Of a stretch of DNA of 64,000 nucleotides, positions 9,011 through 17,395 are shown one piece after another; within the stretch, counting starts at the first letter, position 1, and each line of letters begins with the position of its first letter. Under the pieces are notes generated by a model that was not told where the DNA came from, searched no databases, and saw nothing but the letters and a program-made list of their open reading frames with translations. Source of the DNA: Thioalkalivibrio sp. ALJ3 (lineage in GTDB: Bacteria > Pseudomonadota > Gammaproteobacteria > Ectothiorhodospirales > Ectothiorhodospiraceae). The stretch covers positions 62,001-126,000 of the forward strand of contig NZ_KB897905.1 of NCBI RefSeq assembly GCF_000377205.1, in the 5' to 3' direction. A program made the position numbers and the translations under genes.

Positions 9011-9621
9011 GCACGACGGCGGAGATCCTGGTCCTGTACTACAGCCGCTACGGGGCGACCGCCGAGCTGGCCCGCCAGGTCGCGACCGGCGTCGAGAAGG
9101 CCGGCGCCACCGCGCGGGTGCGCACCGTAGCCCCGGTTGCCACGAACATCGGCGAGGACCGCCCTGCAGTACCCGAGGACGGGCCGCCCTACGCCGAGCT
9201 GCATGATCTCGAGGAATGCGCGGGGCTGGTCATGGGCTCGCCGACCCGCTTCGGCAACATGGCCGCGCCGCTGAAGTATTTCCTCGACGGCACCAGCGGG
9301 CTGTGGGCCAGCGGCGGGCTGGTGGACCGGCCCTTCGGCGTCTTCACCAGCACCGCCACCCAGCATGGCGGCCAGGAGACCACCCTGCTGAGCATGGCCC
9401 TGCCGCTGATCCATCAGGGCATGCTGTGGGTCGGCGTGCCCTACACCGTGCCAGAACTGAACAGCACCACCAGCGGCGGTACTCCCTATGGTGCCAGCCA
9501 TGTGGCCGGCACTCAGGGCGAGCAGGCGGTTACGCGCGACGAACAGCGCATCGCTGCATCCCTTGGAGAACGCGTCGCCCGAATTGCCCTGCGCCTCAAG
9601 GCTTCGGGCGCCCCGGCATGA
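9007..9621 (+). CDS. wrbA: NAD(P)H:quinone oxidoreductase WrbA
   Basis: Flavodoxin-like FMN enzyme that reduces quinones by two electrons, limiting semiquinone stress. The FMN phosphate loop (YYSRYGATAELARQVATG, about 12-29), the GSPTRFGNMAAPLKYFLD segment (about 78-95) and STATQHGGQETT are typical of WrbA. The 204-residue length is normal. Translation starts at a GTG overlapping the arsC stop, and its own TGA overlaps the ATG of the next gene, so all three are coupled. Confidence 0.93.
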   Translation: MSTTAEILVLYYSRYGATAELARQVATGVEKAGATARVRTVAPVATNIGEDRPAVPEDGPPYAELHDLEECAGLVMGSPTRFGNMAAPLKYFLDGTSGLWASGGLVDRPFGVFTSTATQHGGQETTLLSMALPLIHQGMLWVGVPYTVPELNSTTSGGTPYGASHVAGTQGEQAVTRDEQRIAASLGERVARIALRLKASGAPA

Positions 9622-9974
9622 TCGCGTTGTCCCGCGCCCTGGCCCTCGTCGGCTTTCTGGGATTGCTGCTGCTGATCCTGATCTGGACCACCTGGATCGC
9701 CCCGCCGGAAATCGTCCCGGTATGGCTGGCGCTGATCGTGCTCGTCATGCCGCTGCTGTTCCCGCTGCGCGGCATGCTGCACGGAAGGCGCTACACCCAC
9801 GCCTGGTCCAGCCTGCTGGCACTCGCCTACATCACGCTCGGCATCACCATCGGGGCAGCCGCCGAAGACCGGCTCTACGGCCTCCTGATGACCGGTGCCA
9901 GTCTGGCCTGGTTCGCGGGCAGCCTGCTGTTCGTGAAACTGGACGCCCGGCGGGCCCGCGCGGCAGCCGAGTAA
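9618..9974 (+). CDS. DUF2069 integral membrane protein
   Basis: A 118-residue membrane protein with four predicted helices: about 8-28 (ALVGFLGLLLLILIWTTWI), 35-52, 62-84 (SSLLALAYITLGITIGAAA) and 88-108. The pattern and position after wrbA match the DUF2069 family, whose function is unknown. The ATG overlaps the wrbA stop (ATGA). It ends 18 bp before the convergent hda stop. Confidence 0.8.
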   Translation: MIALSRALALVGFLGLLLLILIWTTWIAPPEIVPVWLALIVLVMPLLFPLRGMLHGRRYTHAWSSLLALAYITLGITIGAAAEDRLYGLLMTGASLAWFAGSLLFVKLDARRARAAAE

Positions 9975-9992
9975 GCTCAAGCAACCCCGGGT

Positions 9993-10724
9993 TCAGCCCA
10001 TGCGGGCCAGCTGTTCGCGCACGAACGGGATGGTCAGTCGCCGCTGCTGGGCCAGCGCGGCCAAATCCAGACGGTCCAGCAACTCCAGCAGCGTCGAAAG
10101 GTCGCGCGAGCAACGGCGCAGTAGGTAATCCGCCACCGGCTCCGGCAACTCCAACCCACGCAGGGCTGCACGCTGCGCCAGGATCTCCTTGCAGGCCGCA
10201 TCATCCGGCCGCTGCATGCGGAACACCGGGCCCCAGGCCAGGCGCGAAGCCAGATCCGGTAACCGCACTCGGAGGCCCTCGGGGGCCGCTGCAGCCGCCA
10301 GCAGCACACGGCAGTCGGCATCGCGCAGCCGGTTGATCAGCCCGAACAGGGCCTCGTCCCAGTCCCCGCGTCCCACCACGGCCTCGAGATCGTCCAGCGC
10401 CACCAGACGCGAGCGCTCCAGGCCATCAAGCACGGCCATCGGCGGCGCATCACACACCTCGCCAAGCGGCAGGTAGCTGACCGGCTCCCCGCGCTCGTGG
10501 CCTTGGTGACAGGCGGCCTGCAACAGGTGCGTCTTGCCGGAACCGGACGGCCCATGCAGCAGGATCTGCGGCTCCTGGATCCCGGTCCCGGCGCTCAGGG
10601 CCTGCACGGCATCCCGCGCCAGGGCATTGCCCGCGGCGCAAAAACCGGTAAAACGCGAGGCGTCTCGCAGGCGCAGGTCCAGCGGCATCTGACGCTCGAG
10701 CGGGCTGTTGCCTTCGGGCCTCAC
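9993..10724 (-). CDS. hda: DnaA regulatory inactivator Hda
   Basis: AAA+ protein that, bound to the DNA-loaded sliding clamp, stimulates ATP hydrolysis by DnaA and prevents over-initiation. It shows the DnaA-like Walker A HGPSGSGKTHLLQAA, Walker B LVALDDLEAV and a sensor-2/arginine region (LASRLAWGPVF). The N-terminus has QMPLDL, which fits the clamp-binding motif of Hda (QLxLPL type). Because the motif's Gln precedes the first ATG (10688), I choose the GTG at 10724, which also overlaps the perM stop (GTGA). This gives 243 residues, near the E. coli length. Confidence 0.92.
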   Translation of the reverse strand: MRPEGNSPLERQMPLDLRLRDASRFTGFCAAGNALARDAVQALSAGTGIQEPQILLHGPSGSGKTHLLQAACHQGHERGEPVSYLPLGEVCDAPPMAVLDGLERSRLVALDDLEAVVGRGDWDEALFGLINRLRDADCRVLLAAAAAPEGLRVRLPDLASRLAWGPVFRMQRPDDAACKEILAQRAALRGLELPEPVADYLLRRCSRDLSTLLELLDRLDLAALAQQRRLTIPFVREQLARMG

Positions 10725-11815
10725 GGGGTATCGGCCTCGGCTGCGTTCATGGCCCGATAGCGCGCCATAGCCTGACGCACCGCCACTGCGAGCACCGCCG
10801 CCACCGGCAACGCCAGCAGGACCCCGAAGAACCCGAACAGCTGACCGCCGGCGAGCACGGCAAAGATCACCGCCACCGGATGCAACCCGGTCCGGTCCCC
10901 CACGAGCCACGGGGTCAGCACCACCGACTCCAGGATCTGCGCCACCGCGAAGATCACCAGCACCACCAGCAACAGCGTCCAGCCATCGCCCTGGAACAGC
11001 ACCGCCGCCGTGGCCAGCACGATACCCACGATCACGCCCACATAGGGGATGAAGCTGACCAGCCCGGCAATCAAGCCAATGGCCAGCCCCATCTGCACGC
11101 CCGCCACGCTCAGGGTGATCGCATAGAACAGCCCCAGCGCCAGCATCACCAGCAACTGCCCGCGCAGGAATGCCCCCAGGGTATTGTCCGATTCCACCGC
11201 AAAACGCGTGACCGGGTCACGCCAAGTGCGCGGCAGCAGGTCATGCAGCCCCGCGACCAGCCGTGGCCAGTCCCGCAGCAGATAGAAGCTCACCACCGGG
11301 ATGAGCACCAGGTTGAGCACGCCGAGGACCAGGGCACCGGTCGAGCTGCCCAGCCAATGCAGCAACCCACCAGCCAGCCCGCCGGCCTCGCGCCAGTGCT
11401 CGGCCAGCAGTTCCTGCAGTGCCGCCGGCTCCAGGGCCGGCAGGCGATCGCCCGCGTGTTGCTCAATCCAGGGACGGACCTGCTCGTCGAACCACGCAAT
11501 CACCTCGGGCAGCAGCAGCATCAACCGTTCGAACTGGGCCATGGCCAGCGGGATCAGGACCAGCACCAGCCCCGCCAGCCCGAGCATGACAAGCACGAAG
11601 ATCACCAGCGTGGCCAGGGTGCGCGAACCGCCCGTGCGCACCGCCAGGCGCGTGACCAGCGGGTTGAACAGGTAGCCGATCAGAAGCGCGATCAGAAACG
11701 GTGTGAGAATCGGCGCCAGTAGATAGAGTGCAACCCCCAGGATCACCAGCCCGACCAGGGCCGCCAGCGTGGCGGTGGAGAACGGTGCCGGAGAGTTCAC
11801 TCGCGGCGCAGCCAA
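10721..11815 (-). CDS. AI-2E family transporter / PerM-like permease
   Basis: Polytopic inner-membrane protein of the AI-2E (formerly UPF0118/PerM) family, whose members export autoinducer-2 or act as ion antiporters; the substrate here is unknown. Of 364 residues, helices are visible at about 15-35, 38-55 (FLIALLIGYLFNPLV), 70-92, 160-182, 215-240, 243-275 (GLIAGLVSFIPYVGVIVGIV), 280-300 and 315-350. The LISFIPYVG-like motif is the family signature. It lies between DUF2066 (19-bp overlap at its start) and hda (4-bp overlap at its end), the order seen in Pseudomonas. Confidence 0.88.
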   Translation of the reverse strand: MAAPRVNSPAPFSTATLAALVGLVILGVALYLLAPILTPFLIALLIGYLFNPLVTRLAVRTGGSRTLATLVIFVLVMLGLAGLVLVLIPLAMAQFERLMLLLPEVIAWFDEQVRPWIEQHAGDRLPALEPAALQELLAEHWREAGGLAGGLLHWLGSSTGALVLGVLNLVLIPVVSFYLLRDWPRLVAGLHDLLPRTWRDPVTRFAVESDNTLGAFLRGQLLVMLALGLFYAITLSVAGVQMGLAIGLIAGLVSFIPYVGVIVGIVLATAAVLFQGDGWTLLLVVLVIFAVAQILESVVLTPWLVGDRTGLHPVAVIFAVLAGGQLFGFFGVLLALPVAAVLAVAVRQAMARYRAMNAAEADTP

Positions 11816-12828
11816 GCCTTCGCCTCGGAATCGCCGTGCGGGTCTTCCGCCACGCCGTAGCCGCTGGCGTGCAAGAGGTCTACCAGGTCATCCGGAGCCA
11901 GTCCCGTGCGCACCTCGAGCGTCACCGCGTTACCACCCAGTGAATCCAGCCTTGCACTCTCGATGGCCTCGATCTGCGCCAGCTCCCGCCGCAACGCCTC
12001 GAACGCGGGAAAGCCCTCGACCCCGACAAAGCCCAGTTTCACCCAGTCGGGCTCGGCGGCGACGCGCGCCAGCGGTGCCACGACCTGGTCAAGACCATCC
12101 TCAACCGCCGCGCGGGCCGCGGCGGCCGGGGATTCGCCACGGCCCTCACTGCGGTACTCGCGCCCACCATGCACGGTAATAGCACGCGCCTCGGCAGCAC
12201 CCCCGACCGAGCGTACATGCAGCGCCACGATACCCGTCGGCCCGTAGCGCCTGGCCGCTTCCTGCAGCGGCTCGGTCACGCCACCAATCACATCCCCCGC
12301 CTGCGCGGCCCGGCGATCCTCCAGATCCCCCAACGGGAGCACAAAGGGCATCCCGCGGTCACGTCCCAGCACGTCGACCGCGGCCAGCACGTCGGCCGAG
12401 TCCTGGGTGGAGCCCAGCAGGTGGCGGCGCCCGCCCTCCTCGTACACCGCCCAGACGAGCAGCTGCGGGCGCGCGCCCAGCACCACGGGGACGTCGGCGG
12501 CATTCAGCGCGCTGCGCAGGCGGCCCCGATCAAACTCCAGGCGATATTCGCCGTTGTCCACTTCCTGGCGTCGACGCAGGGCCTCAATGCGCCCATCCTC
12601 ATCGAGTTCCAGCAACAGGACCTGTGCCAGTTCGCGCAACTCAGTCGAGCGCTGCCCGGCCACGCGCACCAGCGCCCGTTCCAGACCCTGCGCCAGCGCG
12701 GTCGTCTCGTCCTCTGCGTGGACGTTCACCACGACGGCATCATCCGCCAGCAACGGGGAGGCCCCCAACAGCAGACACAGGAGAAGGCACGCAGCCAGGG
12801 CGCGGGACGGGCGAAAGAGGCGCAGCAT
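11797..12828 (-). CDS. Exported DUF2066 domain protein
   Basis: A 343-residue protein with a Sec signal peptide (RALAACLLLCLLLGASPLLA, cleavage probably before DDAVV). The mature part begins VVNVHAEDETTALAQGLERA and VRVAGQRSTEL, matching DUF2066, a periplasmic family of unknown function found upstream of purM. Repeated alpha/beta units (residues about 30-130 and 190-260) are suggested. The ATG at 12828 begins MLRLFRPSRA; longer upstream readings run into the repeat element and are rejected. Its 3' end overlaps the perM start by 19 bp. The repeat element at 12877 sits 48 bp upstream, so the promoter may lie in or beyond it. Confidence 0.82.
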   Translation of the reverse strand: MLRLFRPSRALAACLLLCLLLGASPLLADDAVVVNVHAEDETTALAQGLERALVRVAGQRSTELRELAQVLLLELDEDGRIEALRRRQEVDNGEYRLEFDRGRLRSALNAADVPVVLGARPQLLVWAVYEEGGRRHLLGSTQDSADVLAAVDVLGRDRGMPFVLPLGDLEDRRAAQAGDVIGGVTEPLQEAARRYGPTGIVALHVRSVGGAAEARAITVHGGREYRSEGRGESPAAAARAAVEDGLDQVVAPLARVAAEPDWVKLGFVGVEGFPAFEALRRELAQIEAIESARLDSLGGNAVTLEVRTGLAPDDLVDLLHASGYGVAEDPHGDSEAKAWLRRE

Positions 12829-12876
12829 AGGGTTGAATGGTGTTTTCGACAGGCGCCCAAAATACCACAGCGCCCC

Positions 12877-13147
12877 AGGGAAACACTGATGAATGTACAC
12901 GCTCGCGTTGGTACCCCAGGTTTTCCGAGACAAGGCGCGTCGTGCAGCGGGTAGTGGTTCTACCCGCAAGCGGCGCAACGCAGGACCGGGGAACCTGGGG
13001 TGCCAACCCCGAAGGGGCTCGGCCGCTTTTGCGCGCGCACGGCGTTGCGGCTCCCTTGTGCAGAATGACTGCACGGCGGTCACCGCGCCTTGTTCGCACG
13101 CAATAGCGACTCGAGCGCGAGCGTGCACATTCATCAGTGTTTCCCTA
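12877..13147 (-). mobile_element. Palindromic MITE-like element, copy A
   Basis: About 271 bp lying between DUF2066 and purM, flanked by inverted ends: AGGGAAACACTGATGAATGT on the left, and the complementary CATTCATCAGTGTTTCCCTA on the right. Internally it holds several short hairpins, including GCGGGTAG-TGGTT-CTACCCGC (12947-12967). It is a near copy of 28094-28366 in the opposite orientation, about 90% identical by eye. It encodes no transposase; readings such as CTREPQRRARAKAAEPLRG seen on one strand occur in both copies and are probably not real proteins. The transposase family cannot be assigned from the ends alone. Confidence 0.85.
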
Positions 13148-13166
13148 ACCTCCACCGCCCGATTTT

Positions 13167-13195
13167 TTGCACGCCCCCCGGCGCCTCGCTACCAT
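13167..13195 (+). promoter_or_regulatory. Probable sigma-70 promoter of purM
   Basis: TTGCAC (13167-13172) and TACCAT (13190-13195) are separated by 17 bp, 58 bp upstream of the purM ATG and immediately to the right of the repeat element. Spacing is ideal; each box has two mismatches or fewer to consensus at the key bases. Confidence 0.55.
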
Positions 13196-13253
13196 GCCGG
13201 ATTCCGCGAGCGCCGCCGGATACCGGATGCGGCCATCAACACCCAGGGTACCC

Positions 13254-14312
13254 ATGTCCGAAACCCGTTCAGGCCTGACCTACCGCGAGGCCGGTGTCGA
13301 CATCGAGGCCGGCGCCGAGCTGGTCGAACGCATCAAACCCCACGCCGCACGCACGCAGCGCCCCGGCGTCATGGCCGGACTGGGCGGCTTCGGCGCCCTG
13401 TTCGAGCTGCCAATGGACCGCTACAGGCAGCCCGTGCTGGTGTCCGGTACCGACGGCGTTGGCACCAAGCTGCGTCTGGCCCAGGAGACGGGGCGCCATG
13501 ACAGCATCGGCGTCGATCTGGTCGCGATGTGCGTGAACGACATCGTGGTGCAGGGGGCCGAGCCGCTGTTCTTCCTCGACTACTACGCCACCGGGCACCT
13601 GGACGTCGACATCGCCGCGGATGTCGTCACCGGTATCGCCACCGGCTGCGAACAGGCCGGCTGCGCCCTGATCGGGGGCGAAACGGCCGAGATGCCGGGC
13701 ATGTACCAGGGCGAGGACTACGACGTTGCGGGCTTCGCGGTCGGCATCGCCGAAAAGGAGGCCCTGATCGACGGCACCCGGGTCAGCGCGGGCGACGTCG
13801 TGCTCGGGCTGGCCTCCAGCGGCCCGCACTCCAATGGCTACTCCCTGATCCGGCGCGTGCTGGAACACTCCGGCGCGGCCCTGGATGCCTCGCTGCCGGG
13901 GGCCGACGGCACCACGCTGGGCGATGCCCTGATGGCCCCGACCACGATCTACGTGCGCCCGCTGCTGGATCTGATGCAACAGTTGCCGGTACACGCGGCC
14001 GCCCACATCACCGGCGGCGGCCTGACCGAGAACCTCCCGCGGGTGTTGCCGGACCCGCTGTGCGCGCGTATCGACGCCCATGCCTGGCCGTGGCCGCCGG
14101 TATTCAAATGGCTGCAGCAGGCCGGCGACATCGCGCCTGAAGAAATGCTGCGCACATTCAACTGCGGGATCGGCATGACCGTGATCATCCCCGAAGACCG
14201 TGTCGAAGCCGCCAGCTCGACACTGGCGCGGGCAGGGATCCCGAGCTGGCCGATCGGCGTGATCGAGGACTGCGACGCCACGGCTCCCGGGGTGGTCTAC
14301 GCCGCGCGATGA
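13254..14312 (+). CDS. purM: Phosphoribosylformylglycinamidine cyclo-ligase (AIR synthetase)
   Basis: Fifth step of purine synthesis: ATP-dependent ring closure of FGAM to AIR. The 352-residue protein shows [13 protein letters not shown] (about residue 64), the ATP-site [11 protein letters not shown] (about 142), and [13 protein letters not shown] (about 188). The ATG at 13254 begins [17 protein letters not shown], the normal PurM N-terminus, with an AGGG site upstream. Its stop overlaps the purN start (ATGA), so the two purine genes are translationally coupled. Confidence 0.96.
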   Translation: MSETRSGLTYREAGVDIEAGAELVERIKPHAARTQRPGVMAGLGGFGALFELPMDRYRQPVLVSGTDGVGTKLRLAQETGRHDSIGVDLVAMCVNDIVVQGAEPLFFLDYYATGHLDVDIAADVVTGIATGCEQAGCALIGGETAEMPGMYQGEDYDVAGFAVGIAEKEALIDGTRVSAGDVVLGLASSGPHSNGYSLIRRVLEHSGAALDASLPGADGTTLGDALMAPTTIYVRPLLDLMQQLPVHAAAHITGGGLTENLPRVLPDPLCARIDAHAWPWPPVFKWLQQAGDIAPEEMLRTFNCGIGMTVIIPEDRVEAASSTLARAGIPSWPIGVIEDCDATAPGVVYAAR

Positions 14313-15046
14313 GCAGCACCGCCGGACCCGCAAACCCGGATTCCCTGCCGCGCCTGGTCGTGCTGATCTCCGGACGCGGCAGCAATCTGGGCGCCCTGAT
14401 CGAGGCCTGCAACAATGGCCGCGTCCCGGCCCGGATCGTGGGCATCGTCAGCAACCGCCCCAACGCAGGGGGACTGGCCTATGCCGAACAGCACGCGATC
14501 CCGGCACGCGTCCTGAACCACCGCGACTACCCGTCGCGTGAGGCCTTTGACGAAGACCTGGCCGAGGTGATCGAGTCCTTTCACCCCGATCTCGTGATCC
14601 TGGCCGGCTTCATGCGCATCCTCACACCCGGATTCGTCGATCGCTTCACGGGACGGCTGTTGAACATTCACCCCTCCCTGTTGCCGAAGTACCGTGGGCT
14701 GGACACACATGTCCGCGCGCTGGCCGACGGGGAGCACGAACACGGCGCCAGCGTGCATTTTGTCACCCGCGAACTGGACGGCGGCCCGGTGATCATGCAG
14801 GCCCGCGTGCCGGTCCTGCCCGAGGACACGCCCGAGAGTCTCGCCACCCGTGTCCAGCGTGCCGAACACCGGCTGTATCCCGAGGTCGTGCGGCGCCTGT
14901 GTTCAGGGGAAATTCAGTGGCGCGACCGCATCGTGACCGGGGACAACACCCCGCTGACGGTCCCGCTGCAGCTCGCAACCAATGAGGTCGTACCCGATGT
15001 TGAAGCTCCCGATGAACGGAGCCCTGCGCCGCGCGACGCGGACTAG
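14309..15046 (+). CDS. purN: Phosphoribosylglycinamide formyltransferase
   Basis: Transfers the formyl group of 10-formyl-tetrahydrofolate to GAR in purine synthesis. Motifs include [15 protein letters not shown] (about 20-34), [14 protein letters not shown] and [13 protein letters not shown] (about 112-124) with the catalytic Asn-His, and an Asp in ELDGGPVI. At 245 residues it is about 30 longer than E. coli PurN, because the C-terminus is extended ([20 protein letters not shown]). That tail overlaps the beginning of the downstream DUF3108 gene by about 50 bp. Confidence 0.95.
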   Translation: MSSTAGPANPDSLPRLVVLISGRGSNLGALIEACNNGRVPARIVGIVSNRPNAGGLAYAEQHAIPARVLNHRDYPSREAFDEDLAEVIESFHPDLVILAGFMRILTPGFVDRFTGRLLNIHPSLLPKYRGLDTHVRALADGEHEHGASVHFVTRELDGGPVIMQARVPVLPEDTPESLATRVQRAEHRLYPEVVRRLCSGEIQWRDRIVTGDNTPLTVPLQLATNEVVPDVEAPDERSPAPRDAD

Positions 15047-15797
15047 CCTGCTGGCGGCCCTGCTCCTGCTGGGACAGATCCTGCTGTTGCCCGCGACAGC
15101 GGACGAACCCCGGGAGGGCCCCCGCCTGCCGCCGTTCACGGCCAGCTACGAGGCCCAGGCCATGGGCAACACCCTGAACGCCCGGATCACGCTGAATCAC
15201 GAAGATGTGCAGACCCGCATGGCCATGGATGCCCATGTATCCGGCTTCCTGCGGATTCTCGGGCGCTTCGAGTTGAGCCGCGAGGCCTTGATGAACGCCA
15301 ACGATGTCGGACTGCAGCTGGTGACGTCGCGCAGTCGCGAGATCACACCCCGGCGCGAGCGCAAGGTCGAAACACGCTTCGACTGGGAAGAAGACCGCGC
15401 GATCGGGCACGTGGACAACGAGCGTTTCGAACTCGAAGTCCCACCTCACACCCTGGATTTTCTCGGCTCGCTCTACTTTATGATGCAGCGCCTGGAAGCG
15501 GGCGACCTGGCTGGCGAGGGCGATGGCGAAACGGTGCAGACCCTGGAACGTGATCGCCTGCGCCAGTACCGCTTCGAGTACGCCGACACCGAGACCATCG
15601 AGTCCCCGATGGGGCGCATCGAAACGGTGCGCATCGTACGCAAAAGCGAGGATAGCGACATCGAACTCTCCGCCTGGTTTGCCCCCGACCTCAGCCACAT
15701 CCCGGTGCGTTTTGACTACGAAGCCGACGGCCGCGTGTTCGAGTTGAAGCTCACCCGACTGGAATGGCACGACCCGATCATTGACCTGAACGACTAG
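14997..15797 (+). CDS. Exported DUF3108 domain protein
   Basis: A 266-residue envelope protein with a signal peptide ([21 protein letters not shown]). The mature portion begins PPFTASYEAQAMGNTLNARI, the pattern of DUF3108, predicted as a periplasmic beta-rich domain of unknown function. I choose the ATG at 14997 ([12 protein letters not shown]), nine bases after GAGG; an ATG at 15012 is also possible. The gene starts inside purN and is therefore likely coupled to purine genes, as in Pseudomonas. The C-terminal half has repeated beta strands such as RFEYADTETIESPMGRIET. Confidence 0.8.
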   Translation: MLKLPMNGALRRATRTSLLAALLLLGQILLLPATADEPREGPRLPPFTASYEAQAMGNTLNARITLNHEDVQTRMAMDAHVSGFLRILGRFELSREALMNANDVGLQLVTSRSREITPRRERKVETRFDWEEDRAIGHVDNERFELEVPPHTLDFLGSLYFMMQRLEAGDLAGEGDGETVQTLERDRLRQYRFEYADTETIESPMGRIETVRIVRKSEDSDIELSAWFAPDLSHIPVRFDYEADGRVFELKLTRLEWHDPIIDLND

Positions 15798-15848
15798 CCG
15801 GAATGTTTCGCCAATTGGGTCCGCCCTCGCTTGCCGCTTGAACGTACA

Positions 15849-15876
15849 AGGAAATTTCCTCGACAGTCCGTATAAT
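15849..15876 (+). promoter_or_regulatory. Promoter box with adjacent palindrome before the flavoprotein gene
   Basis: A perfect -10 box TATAAT (15871-15876) lies 92 bp upstream of the next start codon. A 12-bp perfect palindrome AGGAAATTTCCT (15849-15860) covers the expected -35 position, so a regulator could bind there. No good -35 sequence is seen, which fits an activator-dependent or weak promoter. Confidence 0.4.
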
Positions 15877-15968
15877 CGCGATCCGGCGCCGCCGCGGAAA
15901 GCCCCTTTGCATGCCCAGTCGCCGGCGCGATCATCGAACGAATTCACGAAACATTCGGGCTAGACATC

Positions 15969-17375
15969 ATGAGCGAAACCTTTGACCTGGCCATCATCGG
16001 AAGTGGCCCAGGGGGCTATCGTGCCGCCGTTCTGGGCGCCCTGCGCGGGCTCAGCGTCGTCATTATCGAAAAAGGCGACTGGGGCGGCTGCTGCCTCAAC
16101 CGTGGCTGCGTACCGAAAAAGGACTGGTATCACACCGCGCGCCTGGTCAGCGCCCAGCGTCATTTCGAGGGCCGCGGCATCAGCGGCAGCCTCAAGGCCG
16201 ACATGGGCCGTGCCTGGGACCACCAGAAGGATGTCGTCACCACGGTGCGTGATTCCTACCTCGGCTACATGAAGCACCTGAAGATCCGCTACCTGCACGG
16301 TGCCGCCCGCTTCCGCGACGCCGAGACCCTGGAGGTAACCACGGAGGAAGACACCGAAACCGTCCAGGCTCGGCACACCATCATCGCCACGGGCGCCACC
16401 GCGACCGTGCCGGCACCGTTCGAGGCCGAACCCGGTCGCGTGCTGACCACCGACATGCTGTTCGATGACAAGCCGCCCGCAGGCGAACGCGTCGCGATCA
16501 TCGGCTCCGGCGTGGTGGCCACCGAGTTCGCCTGGATCTTCCATCACCTCGGCAAGAAGGTGACCTGGCTGTCGCGTTCGAAGCCACTGTCCGCCCAGAA
16601 ATTCAGCCCACAGGCACTGGGTACGCTGAAGGAACGACTGGCGGCGGACGGCATCGAACCGATCCGGGTCAAGGGCTACGAAAGCGTCGAGACCTCCGAG
16701 CAAGGCGTCGTCATCACGGATACCGACGGCAACGCCCATGAGGTCGACTGGGTCCTGCTCGGCACCGGGCGCACCCCGCATACCGAGGACCTGAACCTCG
16801 ATGAGGCCGGGATCAAGACCGACAGCCACGGGTTCGTGAAGCGCCGCCCCACCCTGCAGACCGACGTCGACCACATCTATGCGATCGGCGATGTCGCAAG
16901 CGAATGGCAAACGGCCAACCACGCCCTCGCGGACGCCACCATCGCAGTGGAGAACATCCAGAACGGCAACACCCGCGAGCAGGACGAGCGCTTCGTGCCG
17001 ATCGCGATCTACTCCGCAGTAGAGATGGCGCGCCTGGGGATGGACGAGGATGATGCCGAGGACGAGGAACTGGAACCGGCGGTTGGCTTCGCCGCCTTCG
17101 AGACTTCCCCTCGCGCACTGGGCCAGGATGAGCCGGAGGGTTTCGTACGCCTGATCGGCGACATGGACACCGGCGCCCTGCTGGGCGGCGAGGTCATCGG
17201 AAGCGACGCCGGCGAACTGATCCATATCCTGTCGCTGGCCCCCGACCGCGATACCGCGCTGGCCTGGCTCGCCCGCGGCCAGTGGAACCACCCGGCCCGC
17301 GCCGAGGAATTCCTCAACGCTACGGAAACGCTTGCGTCGAAGTGGAACCTGAAGTCCGAGATCTTCGGACTTTAG
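15969..17375 (+). CDS. Dihydrolipoamide dehydrogenase-like FAD/NAD oxidoreductase
   Basis: Class I disulfide oxidoreductase of 468 residues. The FAD-binding GSGPGGYRAAV lies at the N-terminus, the redox pair occurs in GGCCLNRGCVPKK (Cys-x4-Cys retained, with an extra Cys directly before), the NAD-binding GSGVVATEFAWIF is near residue 178, the second FAD motif is HIYAIGDVAS, and the C-terminal dimer site has NHPARAEEF, keeping the His and Glu of the catalytic base dyad. So electron transfer from a dithiol to NAD is expected. It is not near genes for a 2-oxoacid dehydrogenase or glycine cleavage complex, and the core motif differs from the usual GGTCLNxGCIPSK, so the partner may not be ordinary lipoyl E2. 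It has its own promoter. Confidence 0.85.
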   Translation: MSETFDLAIIGSGPGGYRAAVLGALRGLSVVIIEKGDWGGCCLNRGCVPKKDWYHTARLVSAQRHFEGRGISGSLKADMGRAWDHQKDVVTTVRDSYLGYMKHLKIRYLHGAARFRDAETLEVTTEEDTETVQARHTIIATGATATVPAPFEAEPGRVLTTDMLFDDKPPAGERVAIIGSGVVATEFAWIFHHLGKKVTWLSRSKPLSAQKFSPQALGTLKERLAADGIEPIRVKGYESVETSEQGVVITDTDGNAHEVDWVLLGTGRTPHTEDLNLDEAGIKTDSHGFVKRRPTLQTDVDHIYAIGDVASEWQTANHALADATIAVENIQNGNTREQDERFVPIAIYSAVEMARLGMDEDDAEDEELEPAVGFAAFETSPRALGQDEPEGFVRLIGDMDTGALLGGEVIGSDAGELIHILSLAPDRDTALAWLARGQWNHPARAEEFLNATETLASKWNLKSEIFGL

Positions 17376-17395
17376 CCGGGGGGTTGCCCGGCGGG

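Noticed and set aside
12830-13155. N-terminal extension of the DUF2066 protein reading CTREPQRRARAKAAEPLRG
   Set aside because: The same peptide appears in the second copy of the repeat element, so it is a translation of the element rather than protein.
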